From positions 1 to 39,807 of the forward strand of contig NZ_LQXA01000050.1 in assembly GCF_001618005.1 (NCBI RefSeq): 39,807 nucleotides of DNA. Reading direction: 5' to 3'. A program made the translations under genes and the position numbers. This document shows positions 6,789 through 13,887 of the stretch, piece after piece. How positions within the stretch are numbered: the stretch's first letter is position 1; the number at the start of each line of letters is the position of its first letter. Under the pieces are notes generated by a model. That model worked only from the letters and a program-made list of their open reading frames with translations. It was not told the DNA's origin and ran no database searches. The stretch comes from Clavibacter tessellarius (GTDB taxonomy: Bacteria; Actinomycetota; Actinomycetes; Actinomycetales; Microbacteriaceae).

Positions 6789-8791
6789 GCACCACGACGA
6801 CGACGACCGCGGCGCCGCGGCGTCCGCGCGCCCAGCGCATGACGGTCCGCTTCGCGATCGTGCGGATCCTCGCCGTGATCACCGCGATCCTCGGCCTCAA
6901 CTACATCATCTGGCGCCTGCTGTTCTCCGTGAACCCGGAGGCGCTCTGGATCGCGATCCCGCTCGTGATGGCCGAGACCTACAGCCTCATCGACTCGCTG
7001 CTGTTCGGCCTCACCATGTGGCGCGCCCGCGACCGCCCGAAGCCGCCCGTGCCCGGACCCGGCCTCACGGTCGACGTGTTCATCGCGACCTACAACGAGC
7101 CGCTCGACCTGGTGATGGAGACCGCGCGCGCCGCCCAGCGCATCCGCTACCCGCACAAGACGTGGGTGCTCGACGACGGCAACCGCACGGAGCTGCGCGA
7201 CCTGGCGGAGGCCGAGGGCATCGGCTGGATCACCCGCTCGGCCGACTGGTCGGGCCGGGCCCGGCACGCGAAGGCCGGCAACCTCAACAACGCGCTGCTC
7301 ACGACCGAGGGCGAGTTCATGCTCATCCTCGACGCCGACCAGGTGCCCGAGCCCGAGATCCTCGACCGCACCCTCGGCTACTTCGACGACCGGCGCATGG
7401 CGCTCGTGCAGACGCCGCAGGTGTTCGTGAACGTGCCCGACGCGGATCCGCTCGGCAGCCAGGCGCCCCTGTTCTACGGGCCCATCCAGCAGGGCAAGGA
7501 CGGCTGGAACGCCGCGTTCTTCTGCGGCTCCAACGCGATCCTCCGCCGCGAGGCCCTGATGCTGCTCGGCGTCTCCCGCTACGTGACCGACACCGAGATC
7601 AGCGTGTTCCGCGCGCTCCGCACCGCGAACGACGTGCTCGACAAGGCGCGCGCCGAGCTCGAGCCCGACCAGGTCGACCTCCGCAAGGCGCTCGACGACG
7701 TGACCTACGACGTGCGCCGCGCCCGCGCCGAGCTCCGCCGCGGCCAGCGCCTCGCGGACGTGACGTACCGCTTCCAGAAGCGCGTCGACTCGATCGCCGC
7801 GCGCATGGTGCAGGACGACATGTCGGCGCTCAAGGCCGACCTCGCGGAGATCGCCGCGCTCGCGGGCCGGCACTCCGCCGACCGCGACGCGGTGTCGCTC
7901 GTGGACGACAGCGCCATGACCCGCCTGGCCCAGCGCGACTGGTCGCCGCTCGGGGCGCTCGACGCGGTGCGCGCGATCATCCGCGACATCGACGTGCACC
8001 GGGACGACGACGCGCAGTCGATCATGCCGCTGGCCACCATCTCCGTCACCGAGGACATGGCCACCTGCATGCGCCTGCACGGCCTCGGCTGGAAGTCGGC
8101 GTACCACGACGAGGTCCTCGCCTACGGGCTCGCGCCGGAGGACCTGCCGACGATGCTCACGCAGCGCCTCCGCTGGGCGCAGGGCACGATCCAGGTCTTC
8201 TTCCGCGAGAACCCCCTGCTGCAGAAGGCGCTCTCGATCCCGCAGCGGCTCATGTACTTCGCCACCATGTGGAGCTACTTCTCCGGCTTCACCGCCCTCG
8301 TCTACGTGGCGGCGCCCATCATCTACCTGGTCTTCGGCGTGCTCCCCGTGCAGGCGCTCTCGACCGACTTCTTCTTCCGCCTGATCCCGTTCCTCCTCGT
8401 CAACCAGCTCCTGTTCGCGGTGGTCGGCCGCGGCAAGCGCACCTGGCGCGGGCAGCAGTACTCGCTCGCGCTCTTCCCGGTGTGGATCTCCTCGGTCACC
8501 ACCGCTGTCGCCAACGTCTTCTTCCGCAAGCCCCTCGACTTCGCCGTGACGCCCAAGGTGCGCGCCGAGAGCGGGAAGCCGCGCTGGGACCTGGTGAAGC
8601 CGCAGCTCTACGTGATCGGCGCGCTCATCGTCGCCTCGGCGATCGGCCTCCTCCGCCTCGCGGTCGGACAGGCGACGCCGCTCGGCACGTTCACCAACCT
8701 CGCCTGGGTCGTCTTCGACCTGGCGATCTTCAGCATCATCATCCGTGCGGCCCGCTACCGGGGCTTCACGCCGGCCAAGGAGGACGCATGA
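6785..8791 (+). CDS. BcsA-like processive family 2 glycosyltransferase with long helical insertion
   Basis: A 668-residue membrane glycosyltransferase resembling cellulose synthase BcsA and related beta-glycan synthases, expected to polymerise a sugar from a UDP-sugar and push the chain through the membrane. Two N-terminal helices (about 22-42 and 55-77) precede the GT-A domain. Substrate and catalytic motifs are intact: DDG 130-132, DAD 183-185, TED 422-424 and QRLRW 460-464. Further helices lie at about 488-520, 526-546, 561-580, 606-625 and 637-655. Between FCGSNAILRREAL (246-258) and TED there are about 160 residues where BcsA has roughly 20; this insert (about 262-415) is helical and charged, like a coiled coil. 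No PilZ domain or c-di-GMP motif is present. It overlaps its neighbours on both sides (ATGA each). The product sugar cannot be read from the sequence. Confidence 0.9.
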   Translation: MSTTTTTTAAPRRPRAQRMTVRFAIVRILAVITAILGLNYIIWRLLFSVNPEALWIAIPLVMAETYSLIDSLLFGLTMWRARDRPKPPVPGPGLTVDVFIATYNEPLDLVMETARAAQRIRYPHKTWVLDDGNRTELRDLAEAEGIGWITRSADWSGRARHAKAGNLNNALLTTEGEFMLILDADQVPEPEILDRTLGYFDDRRMALVQTPQVFVNVPDADPLGSQAPLFYGPIQQGKDGWNAAFFCGSNAILRREALMLLGVSRYVTDTEISVFRALRTANDVLDKARAELEPDQVDLRKALDDVTYDVRRARAELRRGQRLADVTYRFQKRVDSIAARMVQDDMSALKADLAEIAALAGRHSADRDAVSLVDDSAMTRLAQRDWSPLGALDAVRAIIRDIDVHRDDDAQSIMPLATISVTEDMATCMRLHGLGWKSAYHDEVLAYGLAPEDLPTMLTQRLRWAQGTIQVFFRENPLLQKALSIPQRLMYFATMWSYFSGFTALVYVAAPIIYLVFGVLPVQALSTDFFFRLIPFLLVNQLLFAVVGRGKRTWRGQQYSLALFPVWISSVTTAVANVFFRKPLDFAVTPKVRAESGKPRWDLVKPQLYVIGALIVASAIGLLRLAVGQATPLGTFTNLAWVVFDLAIFSIIIRAARYRGFTPAKEDA

Positions 8792-9126
8792 TCGACATCG
8801 CAGTGGCAGAGCAGGGCACGGAGGTCAGCGTCGTGACGCCGACCGGGCGCCTCAACATGGTGTCGGCCCGTCAGCTCACCACCGTCGTGACCGAGGTCAT
8901 CGACGGCGGGCGCCCCTTCGTGGTGGTCGATCTCGGCAGCACCGAGTTCATGGACTCCTCCGGTCTCGGCGCCCTCGTCTCGGGCCTCAAGCGCGCCCGG
9001 CAGGCGGGCGGCGACCTCCGGCTCGCGCGCCCGAACGCGCAGGTGCGGGCGGTGCTCGAGCTGACGAACCTCAACCGCGTCCTCACCGTGCACGACGCCC
9101 CCGAGGGCGTGTTCGGTGACCGGTGA
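8788..9126 (+). CDS. STAS domain anti-anti-sigma-factor-like protein
   Basis: A 112-residue single STAS domain of the SpoIIAA/RsbV type. The phospho-acceptor loop STEFMDSSGLGAL is intact; by analogy with SpoIIAA the modified residue is the second Ser of DSSGLG (S58), although S57 cannot be excluded. In such systems the protein binds an HATPase partner when unphosphorylated and is released when that partner phosphorylates it. Here the phosphatase (5592-6788) and the candidate kinase (next gene) share its operon. The start overlaps the glycosyltransferase stop (ATGA), with AAGGAGG at 8777-8783 as ribosome site. No sigma factor gene is seen nearby, so its target may be a non-sigma effector. Confidence 0.93.
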   Translation: MIDIAVAEQGTEVSVVTPTGRLNMVSARQLTTVVTEVIDGGRPFVVVDLGSTEFMDSSGLGALVSGLKRARQAGGDLRLARPNAQVRAVLELTNLNRVLTVHDAPEGVFGDR

Positions 9127-9574
9127 GGACATGGAGGGCATGACCCACCACGCGCCGCCGGTGCGCGCGAACGTCACGCTCCCCGCGGTGGACGAGAGCC
9201 TCGCGGCCGTGCACGCCGTGATCGCCGCGGTGTGGGACCAGGCCTTCGACGTGAGCGACGAGGAGCGGATGCTCTTCGAGACGGCCGTGGTCGAGATCGC
9301 GGGCAACGTGGTGGAGCACGGCGTCGCGGTGGGGCAGCGCGCGGGGTACCCCGTGACCTTCACGATGACCGTGGTCTGCCAGCACGACCGCATCGTGGCG
9401 CTGTTCGAGGACGACGGACAGCCGGCCGTCGTCGACCTCACGGAGGTGTCCATGCCCGACGACCTCAGCGAGAGCGGCCGCGGGCTGGCGCTCGCCCAGG
9501 CGATCCTCGACGACCTCACGTACGAGCGCACCGACGGCAGCAACCGCTGGCGGCTGGTCAGGCTCCGCGGCTGA
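9116..9574 (+). CDS. HATPase_c anti-sigma-factor-like serine kinase (RsbW/SpoIIAB-like)
   Basis: A 152-residue GHKL-type ATPase domain resembling RsbW/SpoIIAB. The N-box ETAVVEIAGNVVEHG is at 55-69 (Mg-binding N64), the G1-type DDGQP at 99-103 and the G2-type ESGRGLAL at 119-126, so the ATP site appears intact. In known systems this class phosphorylates the partner STAS protein and sequesters an output protein. The GTG start chosen has GAGGG at 9103-9107 with 8-nt spacing and overlaps the STAS gene by 11 nt; ATG codons at 9131 and 9140 are alternatives that would drop only a non-conserved leader. It ends in TGATG, coupling it to the next gene. No transmembrane segment is seen, so it should be cytosolic. 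Confidence 0.9.
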   Translation: MTGEDMEGMTHHAPPVRANVTLPAVDESLAAVHAVIAAVWDQAFDVSDEERMLFETAVVEIAGNVVEHGVAVGQRAGYPVTFTMTVVCQHDRIVALFEDDGQPAVVDLTEVSMPDDLSESGRGLALAQAILDDLTYERTDGSNRWRLVRLRG

Positions 9575-12195
9575 TGCGCGGCATCGGGAGACGGGACCGG
9601 GCGCGGTGGGGCGCACCCGCCCGGGGCGGGATCCGCCGCTGGGCCGCGGCCATGGTCGCGCTCGCGATCGCCGTCGTGCCCGCGACGGCGGCGCTCGCCG
9701 CGCCGCAGCCGACCGCGACGGCGCCCGCGGCGCCCGTGGACGAGGTCGACCTCACGCGCGGGCCGGCCGCGCCGTGGTTCGGCGGCATCATCGACTGGAC
9801 CGCGGACGACGCGCAGAGCTACGCCGATCGCCTGGGCGCCACCCCGGCCGTGCTCGGCCAGTCCGTGCGCTACCCCCTCGGATCCGACGACGTCACCTAC
9901 CTCGACCAGTTCGCCCAGCAGGCCGCGCAGCAGGGGTCGCTCCTCTTCCTCACCCTCGAGCCCACCGAGCCGCTCGCCGAGCTCACCGCCGCGGACGCCA
10001 CCGCCCTCACCGACCGGCTCGAGGCGCTCCGCGAGCGCTACGACTCCCGTGCGCTCGTGCGGTTCGCCCCCGAGATGAACGGCTCGTGGACCCCCTGGGG
10101 CCAGCAGCCGTCCGCGTACATATCCGCGTTCCGGCAGATCGCCGACGCCGTGCACGCCTCCGACGCGGGCGCCGTCACCGTGTGGTCGCCCGCCTACGCG
10201 GCCGGGTACCCGTTCGGATCCGCCGACGGGCTCACCGACTCCTCCGCCACCCGGCCCATCGCCGAGCTCGACACCGACGGCAACGGCCGCGTGGACGTCG
10301 ACGACGACGCCTACCGCCCCTACTGGCCGGGCGACGAGGCCGTCGACTGGGTCGGCCTGTCCGCCTCGCACTTCGGCTCCGAGCAGGACTTCTCCGTCGG
10401 GCAGCCGTCCCAGGAGTACCTCGGCAGCGAGGTCATCCCGCAGCAGGAGTTCGGGAAGAACGTGGTGCCCGAGGAGGGCAAGTTCGCGCGGGAGCTCGCG
10501 GGCGAGTACGGCTACGCCGACGAGGGCGGCACCGGGCGCGACTTCGCGGCCGAGTGGATCGAGGGCACGGGCAAGCCCGCCGTGATCGAGACCGGCGCGC
10601 TCTACGACCCCGCGCGCACCGACGGCGCGAGCGAGGCCGACGTCAAGCGCGGCTGGTGGGAGCAGGTGCTCTCCGCCGAGACGCGCGCCGACCACCCCGG
10701 CATCGGCATGGTCGTCTGGCGGGAGGTCGAGCGGAAGGAGGCGGAGGCCGACGACGCCGTCGTCGACTGGCGCGCCACGGGCGACGCGGACATCGCGTCC
10801 GCGCTCCGCGCCCACCTGGATCCGGCCACCGCGACCCTCGGTCCCGTCACGCAGGTCTTCGACCAGGAGCGCGCCAACGTCGCGACCGCGCAGTACCGCG
10901 ACCCCGGATCGCCCGAGGACGAGCAGATGGGCTGGATCGTGCTGTGCGCGGTCGTGCTCCTCCTCCTCTTCGTGATCTCCGGGCCGATCGGCCGCCTCAA
11001 GCCCGGCTGGCGCTACCCGGACGAGAACTCGCCCCGCGACCGCCGCCTCGACCTGTTCCGAGGCTGGACCATCGTGGCCGTGGTCATCACCCACATCGAG
11101 GTCGCGAGCCCCTACTCGTACGTGACGATCAACGCGATCGGCGCCATCACGGGCGCCGAGATGTTCGTGCTGCTCTCCGGCCTGGTGCTGGGCATGGTCT
11201 ACCCGATGGCGGTCAAGAAGTTCGGCGAGATGAAGGCGCTCGTCTCGATCCTGCGCCGCGCGTTCAAGCAGTACATCGTCGCGATCGCCGTGGTCGTCAT
11301 CGTCTTCGCTCTCACGTTCGTGCCGTTCCTCGCCACCGACGTGATCACCACCTTCACCGACCGCGGCACGGGCGCGGACGGCAAGGTCACCTCCGGCCAG
11401 GTCTACGACCTCTACCCGAACGGCGACCGGCTCCTCGACTACCCGCCGCCCTGGTACGCGATCCGCGACCTGCTGCTGCTGCGCATGGGCCCGTGGGTGT
11501 TCAACATCATGGGCCTGTTCGTGGTGCTGACCCTGCTCGTCCCGGGGATCGTGTGGCTGCTCCGCCGCCGCATGTGGTGGGTCGTCCTCATCGCCAGCTG
11601 GACCGCGTACGTGCTCAACGCGCAGTTCGACATCCGCGTGCTGCCGTCGATGTTCGAGGATGTCTTCCCCCTGCTCACCTGGCAGGTCGCGTTCCTGAAC
11701 GGCATGGTGATCGGCTACTACCGCCGTCAGATCACGCGCGCGCTCACGGGACGGCTGGGCCGCGTCCTCGTGTCGATCCTCGTGGTCGCGTACGTGGGCG
11801 CCCTCGCGGTGCTCTGGGCCGGGCACACCTACGGGGTCGCGATCCCGGGCGTCCCCGACGGCCTCTACTCGTCGCTGTACGAGTCGATGTACCAGCGCAC
11901 GTTCCTGCAGCCGGGCCGCCTCATCGACCTCGGGCTGATGCTCGTGGTGGCGTACACGTTCCTCACGCGGGTGTGGAAGCCGGTCGACCGCGCGTTCGGC
12001 TGGTTCTACACGCCGCTCGGATCCGCGAGCCTCTACGTGTTCATCGTCCACGTGTTCTTCGTGCTGATCGTCGGCAGCCTGCCGTTCCTCGACAGGTCGA
12101 ATCCCTGGCAGGGGGCGGTGGTCCACACGCTCGTGCTCGCGGCGATCTGGTTCATGGTCACGCGCAAGGTGCTCTTCAAGGTCATCCCCACCTGA
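9574..12195 (+). CDS. Secreted GH26-like glycoside hydrolase fused to OpgC-like membrane acyltransferase
   Basis: An 873-residue two-part protein. Residues 1-43 are a signal peptide or signal anchor (RRWAAAMVALAIAVVPATAALAA region). Residues about 65-415 resemble a GH26-type (clan GH-A) hydrolase: RFAPEMNGSW at 163-172 carries the likely acid/base E167, WPGDEAVDWVGL (251-262) is a typical GH26 block, and IETGA near E339 is the candidate nucleophile. Inside it, DTDGNGRVDVDD (233-244) looks like a calcium-binding EF-hand/dockerin-type loop. A helix at about 453-472 leads to an OpgC-like acyltransferase (about 485-873) with LDLFRGWTIVAVVITH, many membrane helices and a C-terminal FIVHVFFVLIVG segment. 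OpgC proteins succinylate osmoregulated periplasmic glucans. As the last gene of the operon it could trim and acylate the polymer made by the BcsA-like enzyme, which is inference. The start overlaps the HATPase stop by 1 nt. Confidence 0.88.
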   Translation: MRGIGRRDRARWGAPARGGIRRWAAAMVALAIAVVPATAALAAPQPTATAPAAPVDEVDLTRGPAAPWFGGIIDWTADDAQSYADRLGATPAVLGQSVRYPLGSDDVTYLDQFAQQAAQQGSLLFLTLEPTEPLAELTAADATALTDRLEALRERYDSRALVRFAPEMNGSWTPWGQQPSAYISAFRQIADAVHASDAGAVTVWSPAYAAGYPFGSADGLTDSSATRPIAELDTDGNGRVDVDDDAYRPYWPGDEAVDWVGLSASHFGSEQDFSVGQPSQEYLGSEVIPQQEFGKNVVPEEGKFARELAGEYGYADEGGTGRDFAAEWIEGTGKPAVIETGALYDPARTDGASEADVKRGWWEQVLSAETRADHPGIGMVVWREVERKEAEADDAVVDWRATGDADIASALRAHLDPATATLGPVTQVFDQERANVATAQYRDPGSPEDEQMGWIVLCAVVLLLLFVISGPIGRLKPGWRYPDENSPRDRRLDLFRGWTIVAVVITHIEVASPYSYVTINAIGAITGAEMFVLLSGLVLGMVYPMAVKKFGEMKALVSILRRAFKQYIVAIAVVVIVFALTFVPFLATDVITTFTDRGTGADGKVTSGQVYDLYPNGDRLLDYPPPWYAIRDLLLLRMGPWVFNIMGLFVVLTLLVPGIVWLLRRRMWWVVLIASWTAYVLNAQFDIRVLPSMFEDVFPLLTWQVAFLNGMVIGYYRRQITRALTGRLGRVLVSILVVAYVGALAVLWAGHTYGVAIPGVPDGLYSSLYESMYQRTFLQPGRLIDLGLMLVVAYTFLTRVWKPVDRAFGWFYTPLGSASLYVFIVHVFFVLIVGSLPFLDRSNPWQGAVVHTLVLAAIWFMVTRKVLFKVIPT

Positions 12196-12198
12196 TCG

Positions 12199-12232
12199 GC
12201 GCGGGTCGGAGCCGCACGGAGCCGACCCGCGC
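12199..12232 (+). terminator. Terminator of the five-gene operon
   Basis: A perfect 11-bp stem (12199-12209 with 12222-12232, core GCGGGTCGG/CCGACCCGC) with a 12-nt loop starts 4 bases after the last stop codon of the operon. It also faces the oncoming APC permease gene. Confidence 0.7.
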
Positions 12233-12318
12233 TCCGCACCCCTTCCCGGACGTCCATCACCCAGGTCATCGGCACGAGCGGGCAGCCGCCGCTGGACCGC
12301 CGCGGGCGTCGCCGGCCG

Positions 12319-13758
12319 TCAGCGCCGGTTGCGCGGGCTGTCCGGCGCGAGCACCGAGTTGCGCCGGGAGTAGGTGAGGTAGATCACGAGCCCGATGACG
12401 AGCCACACCGCGAACCGCACCCACGTCTCCCACGGCAGCGACGAGACGAGCCAGAGCGAGAAGCCGATGCCGATGATCGGCACCACCGGCATGAGCGGCA
12501 GCCGGAACGTCCGCGGGATCTCCGGCCGCCTGTAGCGGAGCACGATCACGGCCGCGCACACCACCACGAACGCCAGCAGGATCCCGATGTTCGTGAGCTC
12601 CGCCACCACGGTGATGGGCAGGAAGCCCGCGAACAGGGCCGAGCCGATGCCGATGATCCACGTCACGCGCGTGGGCACGTTCCGCTTCCGGTCGGTGACG
12701 GCGAACCACTTCGGCAGCAGCCCGTCGCGGCTCATGGAGAACCACACGCGGCTGGCGCCGAGCATGAAGGTGAGCATCACGGTGACGACGCTGACGATCG
12801 CGCCGACCGCCACCACGTTCGCGACCGCGGGCAGCCCCACCGACTCGAACGCCGTCGCGAAGCCGCTCTTCGGGTCGATCTCGCTGTACTTCTGCATGCC
12901 CGTCAGCACGATCGTCGCCAGCACGTAGAGCGCCATCGCGATGCCGAGCGACAGCAGGATCGCCTTCGGCATGTGCTTGGTGGCGTCCTTCGACTCCTCG
13001 GCCGCGGTGCTCATGGCGTCGTAGCCGAAGACCGCGAAGAACACGGTGGCGGCGCCGGTGAAGACGCCGGCCGCGCCGAAGGGGAAGTACGGCTGGTAGT
13101 TCGCGCCGGTGATCTGCGTGAAGCCGATGACCACGATCACCAGCACGAGCGCGACCTTGAGGCCCACGAGGTACAGCTCGAAGCGGCCGACGCTCTTCAT
13201 GCCGCGCGTGAGCACGAACGCGGTGCCGAGGCAGAGCACCACGGCGAACAGGTCGACCACGTGGCCCTCGCCCGTGCCGGCGGCGCCGAGCATCCAGGCC
13301 GGGAGGTCGACGCCCACGTGGTCGAGCAGGAAGCCCGCGTACCCCGATACGCCGATGGCGACCACCCCCACGATGGCGGTGTACTCGAGCAGCAGGTCCC
13401 AGCCGATGAACCAGCCGACGATCTCGCCGAGGGCCGCGTAGCCGTACGTGTAGGCGGAGCCGGCCCGCGGGATCATGCCCGCGAACTCCGCGTACGAGAG
13501 CGCGGCCGCGGCGCTCGCGATGCCGGCGATGAGGAACGAGATGAGGACGGCGGGGCCCGCGGTCTGGTTGGCGACCGTGCCCGCGAGCGTGAAGATGCCC
13601 GTGCCGATGATGCCGCCCACGCCGATGGCCGTCAGCTGCCACAGGCCGAGCGAGCGGGTGAGGCCGCCCTCCTCGCCGGCGCCGGGCTCGGCCTCGATGG
13701 CCTCCACCGGCTTCCGTCTCGTCAGGGCCGTCCAGAACGACGTGCTCGCTGCGCTCAT
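12319..13758 (-). CDS. APC family amino acid permease
   Basis: A 479-residue polytopic transporter of the amino acid-polyamine-organocation superfamily, most like the YhdG/cationic amino acid transporter group. The start ATG at 13758 has AGGAGCG just upstream. An N-terminal cytosolic stretch leads to LTAIGVGGIIGTGIFTLAG, the conserved unwound first helix whose GxGI(I)GTGIF residues bind the amino acid backbone. FAGMIPRAGSAYTYGYAALGE follows, the conserved block between helices 2 and 3. About 12 membrane segments are visible, and the protein ends in a short basic tail. The substrate cannot be told; cationic amino acids would be a guess. It converges with the exopolysaccharide operon and shows no obvious functional link with it. 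Confidence 0.9.
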   Translation of the reverse strand: MSAASTSFWTALTRRKPVEAIEAEPGAGEEGGLTRSLGLWQLTAIGVGGIIGTGIFTLAGTVANQTAGPAVLISFLIAGIASAAAALSYAEFAGMIPRAGSAYTYGYAALGEIVGWFIGWDLLLEYTAIVGVVAIGVSGYAGFLLDHVGVDLPAWMLGAAGTGEGHVVDLFAVVLCLGTAFVLTRGMKSVGRFELYLVGLKVALVLVIVVIGFTQITGANYQPYFPFGAAGVFTGAATVFFAVFGYDAMSTAAEESKDATKHMPKAILLSLGIAMALYVLATIVLTGMQKYSEIDPKSGFATAFESVGLPAVANVVAVGAIVSVVTVMLTFMLGASRVWFSMSRDGLLPKWFAVTDRKRNVPTRVTWIIGIGSALFAGFLPITVVAELTNIGILLAFVVVCAAVIVLRYRRPEIPRTFRLPLMPVVPIIGIGFSLWLVSSLPWETWVRFAVWLVIGLVIYLTYSRRNSVLAPDSPRNRR

Positions 13759-13792
13759 GCTCCGCTCCTGTCGGGTCGCCCACCGGGGGATC

Positions 13793-13814
13793 GCGCCGTC
13801 GGCTCTGACGGCGC
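13793..13814. other. Small inverted repeat between APC permease and Ig-like gene
   Basis: GCGCCGTC (13793-13800) pairs with GACGGCGC (13807-13814) around a 6-nt loop. It lies 35 nt upstream of the permease start and 73 nt downstream of the Ig-like gene on the same strand, so it may be the terminator of the latter. Confidence 0.4.
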
Positions 13815-13887
13815 CTCCCAGTGTGGACCCGGCTCCGCGTCCGCACCAGGCGCGGCGTGGCATCGGGACGGACGGGACGGGGCGCTG

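Noticed and set aside
9116-9574. The HATPase gene being a two-component histidine kinase
   Set aside because: It is a lone 152-residue ATPase domain without a phosphorylatable His domain, sensor or membrane segment, and it sits beside a STAS gene.
8755-12126. A 1123-codon open frame on the minus strand opposite the STAS, HATPase and GH26/OpgC genes
   Set aside because: It is very rich in Arg, Asp, Glu and His with no domain motif, and is the expected antisense shadow of high-GC genes. The plus-strand frames have clear family motifs.
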